A DNA stretch of 64,000 bases from Aporrectodea caliginosa (taxonomy: Eukaryota; Annelida; Clitellata; Crassiclitellata; Lumbricidae). The DNA lies in NCBI GenBank assembly GCA_020284085.1, contig JACEVL010000671.1, positions 2,927,717 to 2,991,716 on the forward strand, given 5' to 3'. Under the pieces are notes generated by a model. It was given only the letters and a program-made list of their open reading frames with translations. It ran no database searches and was not told where the DNA came from. Both the position numbers and the translations under genes were made by a program. Shown here piece after piece: positions 46,143 through 57,898 of this stretch (position 1 is its first letter; each line of letters opens with the position of its first letter).

Positions 46143-47955
46143 TGTGAGGCTTAATTACCTCGCCCCACTAGAATTATGTAGCGCCAACGATAATCCCAGG
46201 ACGATTATCTAGCGCTATTGGCAAGAAAGAGACAGCAGAGGCAGCGAGCGCATTAGGACCGCTGCATGTAGGCTGCGTCGCACAGAGGCAGCCAGCGCTG
46301 ACCAATGGAAAGAGGCCTGAGCGACGTGTGGCGACACCGTGCGGCCAGGCGATGGTTAAACTGCCGTGCACTGTAGAGCGACCAGCAGTCGACGGAAGCC
46401 ACTACGAGGATAGGCTGATCACGTGATGCCCGTAGGCCGGAGGATGTGAAGTGCCTTCCGAGCGCCTTCGATAACTCTGCGAAGAAAGTCGCATTTGTAG
46501 CCGTGTAGAGGAAAGACAGGAGTCTTTTATATTCTGAGATTCTCAAGACAGGAGTCTTATGATCTGTGTGTTCGAAAAGTATTGTGGAAGTAATACGCGT
46601 TTGATCTACGACGCGTGCTGAGAGTATCATTAACGCCACTGAGTGCGTTAGCCTACGACGATCGTTCACGCTGCGCTTAACCCTGGAGTACTTTACCTGG
46701 AGGTAATAGCATCGTCGCAAACTTCTCTGTCTACGCCGCCTCTCCACCTCGCAGTGCAGGGACGCACACGCATGGACGCGCTCAGTCAAAACCCGATCGA
46801 CGTCCACTATTACTTCGCCTGTGATGACCGCTGCCGCAGCCGAGGGACGTATATGAAGTGAGTTGGAGAACGGACGCACTGGCACGGTATAGTGAACCCC
46901 TTTTTGGTTATACGGTGGAAGAGATATTAAGGGCAGAAATTGAGGGGAAGTAGTGTTTAATTGTGCACACCACCTGACTGCTGACTGACGGATGTATGAT
47001 TGAAGTGAATATTGATGTATTGATTGAATACGTGTTTCTGAGAGCTTACGCATTGTGAATTATATGTTAGAGTGAATTATTCTTGATTGTGTTAAATATA
47101 GATTGAAAACTAACATGTCGTTAGCTTCGTTGTTTCCACCCGAGGGTGAGGAAGTAAGTACAGGGCATGGTGATAGGCACGCCCCGTTGGCAGCCACTGA
47201 CCCGAGTACCACCATGATGGAAAAGATGTTGGAGGGGCTAGGTGCACTATCTAGCCAGACGAAACAGAGTCAGGAGAGCGTAGAACATAGGTTCACCTCC
47301 CTGGCTGGGCAAATAAGGCAGAATAGTGATAGCATCGAGCATCGGTTCACCTCCCTGTCCGGCCAAATAGAACGTAGACTAAATACGCTGTCTAATGGGA
47401 TGGACCAGAGGTTGACCGACTTGGCCACTTCTTCCGAGCAAGAGTGGAGTTCACTCAATCACCAATTCGAGGTGTTAGCACACCGACAGTTTGATATGGA
47501 CGAAGTGCTGTCCGCTTTGGTAGGGAGACCAACTGTGTTAATTAGAGAACAGCAAAATAGCGACCTAGAGGTAAGGTCAAGGGCTGATGTCGCCGACCCA
47601 AAGGATCCATTCCAGTCTGTAGGACTGGAAGCCGCCAAGAAAGCGGCCGCGCCGGCACTCGAAGCCACCACGTCACGAGAGAAGGATAAAGGTAGATCCG
47701 AATCTATAGGCCCTGTAGGATTCGAACCCGTGAGGCGGAGTGCTAGATTGCTGGCCAAAGGCAATCCACCCGTAAGAAGCACTTCTGCCTCGTTACCACT
47801 GCTTGTCACCTGGACTTCCGATTCATGTCGGTTGGCTGGCGACGAGGACAACGCAGCCGGAGTACTCCTACAAACATTCTCGGACTTAGCACCCCGAGAA
47901 AGGAGGTCGCCCATGGAACTCTCCACTAGAGAGAGACACGACGTCCAGCGTTACA
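46143..47955 (+). mobile_element. Nested TG..CA element with gag-like ORF and 5-bp duplication
   Basis: Inserted into the hAT transposase frame. Flanks are GGTAC at 46138-46142 and 47956-47960. The element begins TGTGAGGCTT and ends GCGTTACA. TG..CA ends and a 5-bp duplication are typical of LTR retroelements, but I find no internal LTR pair. It could be an unusually long solo LTR carrying an ORF, or an element with short unrelated ends. The first 0.95 kb is GC-rich and non-coding. Confidence 0.8.
47115..47955 (+). CDS. Gag-like coiled-coil protein of the nested element
   Basis: ATG 47115 opens a frame to the end of the element and 65 bases beyond it. Near the N-terminus two similar helical units occur (VEHRFTSLAGQIRQN and IEHRFTSLSGQIERR), then further coiled coil. 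A basic RRSARLLAKG motif follows, matching RRSLRLKEKN of the ORF at 28522. No zinc knuckle or enzyme domain is present. The frame runs out through the element's 3' end into transposase sequence (RYRYPGHF), which means the native stop is missing or the ORF normally ends elsewhere. Confidence 0.5.
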
Positions 47956-47956
47956 G

Positions 47957-48748
47957 GTACCCAGGGCATTTCACCGTTGGATGGCACGTGCGATCTATGC
48001 GATCAGGATGTGGCTTTTAAGAGATCAATTTCCCATTCAACAACGCCAGTGCACAGAGGGGTCAACTCGACAAGCCTACAGTAACTCTCAAAAGGTGTGG
48101 AATCATTTACTTCGAGTGTCACTTTTTGTGACAACAACTTACGTGAAGTACTGGTTCACCTGTACCTCCCCCAATGACCCCAAAGAACGATCTGGAATTC
48201 TTGAAGGCAATCCATACTTACCAAGACAAGGAAGTCTCACAGGTCGCCCTAACAGCATTTCCCGACACCTTTGGTATTTGTAGGAGACCCTGGTTGGCCT
48301 CAGCCTTTTTGACGATTCAGTCACCGTCGACGAAAAGCAGCGCATGGTCTACAGCATGCGCAAAAATCAGGGATCTGATGAACCTCCAAAGAGTCTTCCT
48401 CCGATACATAATCCACCTACAAAAGCACTACCTGACTTTTTCACCACTTCAAGCACCAACATATTCCAGATCCTCGAATTGGATGACTCTTTTCTTGATC
48501 GAGACCCGCAACAATGGGAGTCTGAACAATCGTACAGTGAGGCAAAATACATCATATCCGCCCTAAGAGTGACGAACGATTTGGCGGAAAAAGGAGTGGC
48601 TCTCATGCAGTCCTTCAATGAAGCCCTGGTCAGAAATGAGGAAGTGAAACAGTTTTGTTCTGCAATTGGTCGATTACCATCGAAACAAATTACCAAAAGC
48701 ACTAAAGGGAAGAAGTTACTGACAAATAACTGGCAGTACTTCCTTTGA
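47957..48748 (+). pseudogene. hAT-like transposase, C-terminal part, broken
   Basis: Continues the frame interrupted at 46142: RAFHRWMARAIYAIRMWLL, then TTYVKYWFTCTSPNDP, HLWYL and, in another frame, RVTNDLAEKGVALMQSFNEA near 48567-48627. These words in this order match my memory of the same transposon family. Several frameshifts separate them. Confidence 0.7.
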
Positions 48749-48982
48749 TTTTGCCTTATAACTTATGTTTAATTGCTGAAATTTGTTTTTTGTCTTTGAA
48801 AATTGCAATGTATCACGTTGGTCTCTAAGTGATAATTCTTCCGAGGCTTTGAGCAAGTTCTAAATCTTTTCCGATTTTCATCTAATTTAACAAATGACAA
48901 TGTTTTACAAGGTGGAACACAAAAACAAACTGGCCGATATTAATTTTGAAACTTTAATTTTTAGACACACCCTAATATATAC

Positions 48983-49073
48983 GTACATACGTACATACAT
49001 ACATACATACATACACACATACATACATGCATACATACATACATACATACATACATACATACATACATACATA
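48983..49073 (+). repeat. TACA microsatellite
   Basis: CGTACATACGTACATAC followed by about 20 TACA units. It is the continuation of the repeat into which both hAT elements inserted. Confidence 0.95.
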
Positions 49074-50285
49074 CAGGGGCGTCCATCCTATGGGGGAATG
49101 AAGCAGAAATCTTCATAGCTTTTTCAGGGGGGAAGCATTTTTATTACATTAAACGTCTGTTCAGTTTTTCCATCTCAGAAATTAACTGATGTGCTTTTAA
49201 TTTGATGCGGCTCAACTGATACGTCAGTGCAGTGAGAAACTGATCAGAGAAGACGAACATTCATGGGTGTCCCTAGTTACACAATTACAACGATATGTAA
49301 CGACCCACGATGTTTATGCGAACTTTCCGGTTCATCGAGCAAGACGACAACTTGGGCAACATGACCAGAAAACTGAGAAAGGGATTGTAAAATGTGGTGC
49401 TCAGTACTGTAGCACAGTCTGCACAGACCACTATCGTATTGGTGTTACCGTGTTTACTATACAACACTGGATATACGGTTGCTTGTCAAATACAGGACCG
49501 TTTCCATGATGACATGCTAGGTATTTTTGAAGAAATGGAACATTTTACGCCTAGGAAGAGGATAGCGTACCGACAGACAGTGCATGTAACTAACCTGTGT
49601 ACTGTGTAACTTCTACGACCTAGACCCACAGATAGTGAAAACCGAGCTCCAGGAGTTTCGACATGCATATCGCGCCATGCAAGACATTGTGCCTCTTAAA
49701 GACTGATTCCCAACGATTGAAAACTAGAACTGATTGACCTATATGATGCAGGCACAGGCAGCGACGACGATGACGAGCAAAAGACACATCTGTCAACAGG
49801 ACAGTGGATTGAAAGCAGTTATGTTAAGCCATTACGTGTGATATGTCAACTTTCAGGCTATCTCACCGATCCCCACGCTCACCAGCTTGTACCAAATCCT
49901 GGTCTCCCTTGCGGTGACCACTTGCTCAGTTGAGCGAGTAATGAGTCGCATTCACATTGTGACAAATCGACTGAGATCAACCATAGTTGATGACTGGTTT
50001 GCATCTCTGACAGTATTAGGCTAGCCTGTGAACGAGACACTATCACTAATACTGGACAAAATTGTTGACCGCTTGGCTTCTCAGTAGAAGTACATAATAT
50101 TGTAATATTAGTACCTACGTTAGTACTGCCTGGCCGCTCTGGCGGTATGCATGCCTCTGTCTGTGTACAAGCCTTCAAATATTATTTTTTACTGTACACC
50201 AATCGTCTGGGGGCGGTCGTCGGGGGGGCAATCTGATGACATGAGGGGGAAATGCTTCATTGGCTTAAGGGGATGGACGCCCCTG
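49074..50285 (+). mobile_element. Second hAT element, decayed
   Basis: Inverted ends CAGGGGCGTCCATCC are perfect over 15 bases. Flanks CATACATA at 49066-49073 and 50286-50293 form an 8-bp duplication, although the target is itself a TACA repeat. At about 49880-50035 the plus strand encodes the hAT C-terminal dimerisation signature (TTCSVERVMSRI, NRLRSTIVDDWFASL). The rest of the transposase is broken by stops. At about 1.2 kb the element is internally deleted. Confidence 0.88.
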
Positions 50286-50309
50286 CATACATACATACAT
50301 GTATACATA

Positions 50310-50754
50310 CTTAGTATTGGCTTCCTATTCAGCAAAGAATTCGTTTCAAACTGGGGCGCATAGTACATAAAACTGTAAACTCTGTCCAACCACAATACTT
50401 AAAACCAGTTCTTATTCCCCAGACTTATCATTATTCAATGAGGTCATCTGATCATCTTTGTCTGGTCATACCAAAATCAAGAACTGTTGTCGGTGAACGA
50501 GCTTTTTCAGTATCTGGACCTATTTTTTGGAACTCTCTTTCTGTGTCTGTACGCTGTGCGCAGTCGCTTGTATCATTTTGTTCTCGGCTGAAAACTTACC
50601 TCTTTCAAATTGCTTATCCACCATAGGCTGCCTCTCTGTCTTATTGGACTGATCTTCTGGCTATTGACCTGAATACGGCTTGGTTTTGGTGTGACATCGG
50701 TTGATGCCTTGTGCATTAGACACCGGCGCAATAGAAGTTGCTAATAGCATTACA

Positions 50755-50765
<11 letters not shown>
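50310..50765 (+). mobile_element. CR1/L2-like LINE 3' end
   Basis: The plus strand encodes YWLPIQQRIRFKLGRIVHK and then AFSVSGPIFWNSLSVSVR to a stop at 50626, a typical LINE C-terminus, open over the whole fragment. The 3' end is CATTACATTACATAC, merging into TACA repeats. Confidence 0.8.
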
Positions 50766-50785
<20 letters not shown>

Positions 50786-50799
50786 ACCATAACCACGAC

Positions 50800-50935
50800 T
50801 TTTATTGAAACCAGTTGAACAAACCTGAAGACTGTTCTCTTTAGCCGGGGTTGAGTCGGGAGCGCTTCTGAGTAGATAATCTTGAAGGGGCGCTATATAT
50901 ATATATCTTAAATGAATGAATGAATGAAAGGGTTT
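50800..50935 (+). mobile_element. LINE 3'-tail remnant with GAATGAATGAATG tail
   Basis: Same end as 38868-39190: GGGAGCGCTTCTGAGTAG, then TTGAAGGGGCGCTATATAT and AATGAATGAATGAA. Confidence 0.7.
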
Positions 50936-50939
50936 GACA

Positions 50940-53092
50940 AGAGAGAAGACAGACAATGATGATGTTGGTTCAAAGGGGAGTTCTAAAAGGGCCTAAGCCC
51001 CGCTAACAAGGGTCACCCTAAAGTAATACTAGTAATAAGGTGGTCGGGAAAATCTATAAGTCTCTGTTTTAAAAGACAGGGAACAAAGGATGAGTTATCA
51101 AAGAACAAATCTTAACTAGTTAACTAACGTGCACACAGAATAAACTTAAATAACCGGAGAGGAGAGATACACGCGAAGTTGGCTTTAAACAAAAGGAAAC
51201 TATGGACGTTTCTGAGTTGGAGCGGAAGACCATTCCATAATGCAGGGCAAGCGTTTTTAGAGAGAATTTTCGTGTGTTGGTGCGAGTGGAGATCCCTCTG
51301 AAGTTTGCAGCAGATCTTACTTCGTAACGGTGGATTTCTGAGGTTGAGTGAAAATAACCATCAAAAGTCAGTGGCAGCGCATGTGACCTATATTTAAGCA
51401 TAAACTCACAGATTTGGATAATTTTAATCTGTTCAGGTTTCGGAATTTTGAATTTATGGAAAATTTGAGCGGTGGACTCATAAGCAAACGACCCTGAGAT
51501 TATTCTAACAGCTTTGTTTTGCAGAAGAACAAGTCTTTTTAGTCTAGAGGCATAATTGGAAGACCAGACCATATTGCAATATGACAAGTAGGGATGAACG
51601 AGTGAATAGTACAGATTTAACCGTAAGCGGATAGGTAGCATAAACGCGATACGTGATAATATACCCACGTTTTTTGAGATCTTAGAGGCTATGTGAGATA
51701 TATGAAAATTCCAGGTTAGGTGTTCATCCAAGTGGACACCTAGAAACTTAACCGATATTACTTGGGGAATTAGAAAGTTGCCAACTTGAATTACGCCCTG
51801 TAAGAAAGGAGATTTTTTCCTATGTGAACAAAAAAGAATGTAGCTAGTTTTGCTTAAATTTAATGATAACTTGTTACTTTGAAACCAGTCTGCAATTTTC
51901 TGTAATTCCTGGTTCGCTAGTTGGAACAAACCTTCATAAGTTTTGTGAGAGATAAATACATTATAGACATCGGCGAAAAGTATAAAATCTACAAGATTTG
52001 AAACATTTGGAAGATCATTGATAAATAACAAAAAGAGTAGAGGACCAAGGATAGATCCCTGAGGAACACCGAATTTGACTAATCTTAGTTTAGATAAGCG
52101 CCCATGGCACACAACAAGTTGTTGTCTATTTGTAAGATAGCTCTTGAACCAACATAGATTTATACCCCGGATCCCAATATTCTCAAGTTTTGCAAATAAT
52201 ATACCGTGGTCGACAGTGTCGAATGCCTTGGCAATATCGAGAAAAATACCTATGGAAAACTCATTATTGTCAATTACAGTGGAGATGTTGTCTTGTATCT
52301 TCAAAAGTGCCATTGATGTAGAGTGGACAGCTTGAAAACCGTGTTGGGAGGGGTATATTATTTTCATTCTGGTAACATAGTCGTATAGTCTATTATACAT
52401 AAGTTTTTCAAGTATCTTGGAAAAATACGGGAGGATTGATATATGTCTGTAGTTGGTAATATCCTCATGAGTGCTTTGTTTAAAGATGGGTTCAATTTTG
52501 GCCAGTTTAAGCGCGGAAGGAACTATACCGGTAGAAAGGGAACAATTGAAGATATTTGTTAGGGGAATAGCTACATCTTCAACAATAGAATGCATGATTG
52601 ATGGATCAATTTAATCAAGACCAGTACTGTGGGTATTGTTCAAGGAGTGGCTTATAGAGACCAGCTCGGTAGGAGTTGTTGGAATGACTGCAAAAGAGTT
52701 GGGCCTCGGACAGTTTAGGTATCTGTCAAAAGAATTACTGGAAGGGGGTAATTTGTCAACCAGGGATTGTGCTAGACCAGTAAAATAGTTATTAAATTTA
52801 TCAGCCATAATATTCGGATCAACGATTTTAGCTCCAGCAATGCATAGGGCATCAATAAAATTTTCGGATGTATTTTTATTAATTATTGACCTAATAACTC
52901 GCCAGGTTTTCCTAAGGTCATTGGAATGTTTCATAAACTCAGATTCAAAGTAGCACTGTTCAGCTTTTATTCTTAACGCTTTGAATTTGTTTATATAAAT
53001 AATGAAGTTTTGTTTATTAATACTAGTCGGGTTTTTAATATGACTTTGGTAGTCCAGTAGTCATCCATGGATTCTTAAATTTATTTCGATTA
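50940..53092 (-). pseudogene. LINE with reverse transcriptase, 5'-truncated and mutated
   Basis: The minus strand encodes endonuclease-to-RT linker sequence (KNPWMTTGLPKS, KTWRVIRSIINK), then the RT domain: DITNYRHISILPYFSKILEK, FLDIAKAFDTVDH, GVPQGSILGPLLFLLFINDL. The active-site FADD reads FADV (about 51968-51979), which would abolish catalysis. An in-frame stop at about 52611 separates the two halves, and the frame shifts near 53045. The C-terminus ends at 51120. The 5' end stops in TACA repeats. It belongs to the CR1/Jockey-like non-LTR group. Confidence 0.88.
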
Positions 53093-53292
53093 CATACATA
53101 CATACATACAAACATACATACATACATACATACAAACATACATACATGCATACATGCATACAAGCATACATACATACATGCAGAATACATACATTCATAC
53201 ATACATGCATACATGCAGAATACATACATTCATACATACATACATGCATGCATACGTACATACATGCAGAATACGTGCATTCATACATACGG
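53093..53292 (+). repeat. TACA microsatellite adjoining TRIM exon F
   Basis: About 200 bp of TACATACA, with CATGCAGAATACATACATTC interruptions repeated three times. It directly abuts the point where TRIM homology begins. It is open in the TRIM frame, creating an artificial N-terminus of HTYIHTYMHT-like residues. Confidence 0.92.
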
Positions 53293-53296
53293 GTAT

Positions 53297-54192
53297 ACAG
53301 AAAAACTTCTTCATGGAAAACCTCTTGGAGTTCAAGAATGCACTGCAGATGGGGAGTGCCACCACCATCTGCGATATGTGTAATATCAGAAATGAGGGCA
53401 AAGCAGGACAAATACCAACAGCCACGATGAAATGTTTAGAATGCCAAGATTATTATTGTGATAGCTGCGTCAAAGTTCACCAATTTCAGAAGATGAGTAA
53501 AGATCACCAAACAATAAATATTGGAAGTGACACGAAAACAGAAAGAAAGCGAATAGTTTCAAGAAAATCCTGCACAAAACACATTCATAAACCATTAGAC
53601 TACTATTGCGCCGACTGCAAGAAAATCGTCTGCGTCTCGTGTTTTGTTGAAAGTCACAAATTACACGATTGCAAAGATGTGACTACAATCGATGAAGAAT
53701 TTCGTCACACGATTAAAGAGAAAGCATGGAAGATATCGGCCTATGCAAATGAAATGCTACAAATCAGGACTCATAAGGAGAAGAGAAAAACAGATTTCCT
53801 GACAGAAATAGTAGAGAAAGAGAAAGAAATTTACAAAAGAAATCAGGAACTTAAGGACATGATAGATCGACATTCAAATTCGCTTTTGGATGAGTTATCT
53901 TTGATAAAATCAAAACATCTAAAGGAAATGGAAACTGGAATGGAAGAAATTGACAGAAATTGCACAATATTGAGAAGTTTTGAAGCATACTGCACTGAAC
54001 TGATATCAAAAGGATCGGCCAGTGACATCTGCAGTTCGGTTGACGAATTAGTTATTAGAGCAGATGAATTGAAAAGAGATCACGAGACATTCATTGGTCG
54101 ACCACATCAATCAGTCAAAGTTTCTTTCCAAGCAACAGAATTATATGAAGTTTTAAAGAATGCCAACAACAATCTTGTGGGAAACGTCGAAG
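53297..54192 (+). CDS. TRIM exon of locus F: B-boxes and coiled coil, RING lost
   Basis: Family sequence starts at QKNFFMENLLEF, the point just after the RING in locus D. It continues through the first B-box (CDMCNIRNEGK ... MKCLECQDYYCDSC), the second B-box (CTKHIHKPLDYYCADC ... CVSCFVESHKLHDC) and a full coiled coil. It ends at a phase-1 donor (GAAG|GTAACA). TATACAG before the homology resembles a splice acceptor, so an upstream RING exon outside recognition is possible, but no RING is present between here and 51 kb. This is the best preserved two-exon TRIM-kelch locus here, although it lacks the ligase domain. It may be a RING-less adaptor or the 3' part of a broken gene. Confidence 0.8.
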
Positions 54193-54226
54193 GTAACACT
54201 TTTTGTTTCTAGCGTAGATTAATTTA

Positions 54227-54300
<74 letters not shown>

Positions 54301-55514
54301 AATGATGATGATGATGATGATGATGATGAAATACTAAATATTAACGTTCTTGCGTCACGCTAATATTGTTGAGATCTGGGCTGAAATCCGGTCTCAGTAT
54401 CTCGCGGATTTCTTCTGGATTTTATTTCGAAAATGAGGTTTTCCTTGGAAGCGACCATCGATTTATGCGTCAAGCATTAAGGTAGCGGCGCTATAGAAAT
54501 TTTCAAATTAATATTCATCAGAAAGACATGGTTGTACAAGTGGATGTTTCTCGAATCGTATGAAGGACATTCTGTAAACAAATTATGCAAAGGCAGACTG
54601 TGAGGCCGCCATTTTGTTGCACAGTGAGTCATTAATATGAGCTGCAAGGAAGATAATTTTCTAAAACATCGAATTAACCTACATTTATGTCATATATATA
54701 GCGGCGAAAATTGAGGCTTTATTTAGAGCTAATAATGACTAATATGACATAAAATCGGTTCTTTAGAGTTCAATGCAAATAGTTTATGACAAATGATGGA
54801 CCAAGAATTTTTCAAAATAGATAACACTAGATGAGAACTGCAATACATAAGATCAGATAAGATAGGTAAGTCTAATAGTGTCTAAGTAAGTCTTGATGTC
54901 ATTCGATATTGCCTACTTGGACACAGTCTATCATACTTTTAAATGATGTTCTCACGGTAATCTCCTATATAGTATGTCTGATAGTCTTGTAATTGTTCGG
55001 TTCGGCAGCTGTTTGCTTATTGACTAACGATTATCATCAATGATTGTAACCTGCTGCGGTTTGACATCGGGAGGATCTATTAAACGAATATACAATAATA
55101 ATATGTTCAGATTATAATTGTTAGATCATGGACGTTTATACATGTAATTGTATGGATGCATGCTCATAATAGCCTAATATGCGTGTATGTTTGTACGTAG
55201 GTACATATGTATGTGTGTATGCATGTAGGTCCTATGTATGTATTATGCATGTATGCATGCATGTATGTGTGTATTTGTCAATTATTTCCTTTCAACATGC
55301 ATGAATGTATACATGTATCAAGATGCCAAATACAGGGCATTTTAGTACATTACAGAGTCTCTGAGTTAAAGTCGTATTTCATCGTATTAGATATGATTTA
55401 ATTAGAAATGAGAGGGCATGTTTTACAGACTAATATGTATTAGAATGGCATATTGAAATGAGCTATTTATTAAATGCTGCACTCAACTTTCAATTGTGAA
55501 TATGTCTGTTTTAG
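54193..55514 (+). other. Phase-1 intron of locus F
   Basis: GTAACA at the start, TGTCTGTTTTAG at the end. Contains an ATG/TGA trinucleotide microsatellite at about 54220-54330, GGCGCTATAGAAATTTTC at about 54486 and a TATG/CATG microsatellite at about 55190-55275. Joining the exons restores G|CT (Ala) in frame. Confidence 0.85.
54220..54330 (+). repeat. GAT trinucleotide microsatellite
   Basis: About 36 GAT units with two single-base interruptions (GAA, AAT). Confidence 0.95.
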
Positions 55515-56437
55515 CTGCTTCAACAGAAGCCACTACACAGCTTGAAAACTGTGCAATTGTCGTCGGATTAAGTGATGGTACGACGATTACAAAGGACGTC
55601 ATCAAAATAAATCTACATCGGTCAAATGAAATCTCAAATCAAGAACAAATTCCGACTGAAATGAAGATCGAGGCATTCGCCGCCGTCTATTGTAACACGA
55701 TGTACGTCACTGGAGTAGGAGTAACTTATAATGAAATCTGGAAATACAACGAGGCTTCTGGTTGGATGAAATGCGCATCTTTAGTTCAAGGCCGACGTAG
55801 ACACAGCGCAGCGTTTATCGATGAAGTATTGTACATCTGTGGGGGATTTGTGGATTCTAGCAAACTCGTTCTAAACACCGTTGAAGCCTACAACGCAATC
55901 GCCGACAAATGCGCCTCAGTTGGAAAGTTGGTTCACGGTGTTCAGAACTCAGGTAACTGTGTTCCATTCAAGAGTTCACTCTATATCTTCAGTGGTGGAG
56001 ATAAAGATAACAAAGCGTTAAATCACGTTCAAGTGTACGACACAAAAGAGAACACATGCACTCTTCTTTCTAAACCTATGCCAATAGCTTCTGGCTTGAT
56101 GCGGGCTATACTTTGGGAGACATCTGTTATTTTACTTGGAATGTATACTTGTTTCATATTTAACTTTGAGACGGAAATGTGGCAAGAAAGAAAACAGTTC
56201 AAGACCGATGTTGGTCATTTTGGTTTGTCTTTTGAGAACGAAAGAGTCTTTATCATCGGAGGAGGAATGGGCCAAATAGGTAAAGATGGTGAAGTCGTAT
56301 GGAAATGCAGAGACGACGTACGTTATGTTTCTCTTCAGAATATCCTCGATGATAAACCAGCTGAGTGGAAGATTCACGGAATATTGCCAGAACCATGTCT
56401 TGTACATGCCTATGCAAAAATGCGATTCCTAGTCTAG
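55515..56437 (+). CDS. Kelch exon of locus F, complete to stop
   Basis: 307 residues from the phase-1 acceptor to the stop. Blade signatures MYVTGVG, LYICGGF, LYIFSGG and VFIIGGG are spaced about 45-50 residues apart, consistent with a five- or six-bladed propeller when the first strand (CAIVVGLSDGTT) is counted. It is nearly identical to the surviving half of locus D and more diverged from locus E. The intact frame and clean splice sites suggest it is under selection or very young. Confidence 0.88.
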
Positions 56438-56520
56438 CAAATAGGCCCTACATGTAACACTGACAGGTTAAATTTTTAATGAGTGGGCCTAGTTTATTGC
56501 GGTTACTTTTAACGAATGTA

Positions 56521-57898
56521 CGAGGGTTTCTACAATATGTGGCACTTTTGCCTCGGATTTTAAAGAAAAAATCAATAACGATTTTTTGTACTTTTCAAAG
56601 TCCTAATCTATTAATATTAATAATATCAAGATGTGTGATAGGCAGCAATGCACAAAATTCAATATTTCTGTTAAAAATTGAGAAAATGTGTTTTTTTCCA
56701 AATTCATCATGGAGTTGACAAGCGTCATGGAGTTCGCGTCACACAGTTGACTTTCAGATTTTAAGAGTCTTCAGGCAACAATGAGAAATATATAAACAGT
56801 CACTGTCAGCTGAAGGTACACTTTCGCAGCCTACTGAAAGTGGAGGCATAATTGCAAGACAAAAAACAGCAAAATGGCCTTAAATGGGAGAAGCAATGAG
56901 GGAACAAAAACACATGAAGAACTGAATGAGATCAGTATCAGAAACATTATCATTATCAAAGTTCAACTCATTGTATATCGATGCTTATAACGATGATGAA
57001 ATGACGACTACAATACAGATATCATAATTATGTTTGTTAGGGCACTAAATATATACCATTTAAATGCTGCTAGATTTTTGAAAATGTGGATTCGGTGACA
57101 ATCTGTCGACTGCATGACGGGCGCGTGTCACGGAGTTGACCGTCACGGAGTTGACAAATCGATTAGTTTTCGGCAAAAATCGGCACACGCGAAGCAAAAT
57201 AATTTCAAATGATGCTTGCAACAAAGACAGGACTCTATCACATCTACAAAGGACACATTACATTGAAAGTTTTATTTATACATTCTTGAATATTTGCGTC
57301 ACGGAGTTGACATCAATTAAACATACGCGGTACAACAATATTGTTAACTTTTTGTTGTTTAAAAAATTAAACGCAAGATAAACTTCTCATGTTTAACAGC
57401 AACAACGACAAATGAGAAATATCAGCTGCTAAAACACCGTAAAAAACACTAGCCGTTACAAGTTGGACACGAGTTTTGTAGCCGTCATGGAGTTGACATT
57501 TGGATGTAGGACACTGGAATTTGCTCCATTAAAATTTGATTGTTCACTCAAACAAACTCAAACTTAATATATTAAGCATGGTTTATGTTGTAAACAATAT
57601 GTTACTGAAAATGAATGGTAAATTATCGGTTCGGCTATATGCAAAATTGGAAATAAACAGGTTTTCCCGACTTCGGTACACATCTGGGACAACACAGTTT
57701 CTGTTGAAATGCTTCGACTGTAATGTAATAAAACCACCTGAATAATTTATGATCGTGCCAATTTTAAAATTCTTTTAGTTTTATATGGGTTGTCTGAAAA
57801 AAACCTGCGTTACGGATTGTCACATGTTGTCACAGAAGCTTTAAAAATATTTTAAATACCGCGGACAGCAAAATGGACACTTATTGTAGAAACACTCG
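56521..57898. mobile_element. Non-autonomous Tc1/mariner-like element, right arm only
   Basis: Inverted ends CGAGGGTTTCTACAATATG and CGAGTGTTTCTACAATAAG. TA flanks at 56519-56520 and 57899-57900. The left arm at about 43165-43180 is the empty site. The interior holds seven copies of GTCA(C/T)GGAGTTGAC at about 56709, 56724, 56737, 57127, 57142, 57299 and 57484, some degenerate. No transposase is seen. A TA duplication is typical of Tc1/mariner, though other TA-duplicating families are possible. Confidence 0.85.

Larger units (their letters stand above)
44463..48974 (+). mobile_element. hAT-type DNA transposon with a nested insertion
   Basis: Ends are inverted repeats beginning TAGGGTGT (left TAGGGTGTTTTTAA, right TAGGGTGTGTCTAA on the other strand). 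The 8-bp duplication ATATATAC is at 44455-44462 and 48975-48982. TATCGGCCAG recurs subterminally at both ends. Without the nested element at 46143-47955 the transposon is about 2.7 kb. It sits in the TACA-rich intron of locus E. An 8-bp duplication is characteristic of hAT. Confidence 0.9.

Noticed and set aside
46253..47053. 266-residue minus-strand ORF
   Set aside because: It lies across the GC-rich leader of the nested element, shows no family resemblance and has no start or splice context.
53035..53425. Cys/Met/Tyr-rich minus-strand ORFs that look like small secreted peptides
   Set aside because: They are translations of TACA repeats.
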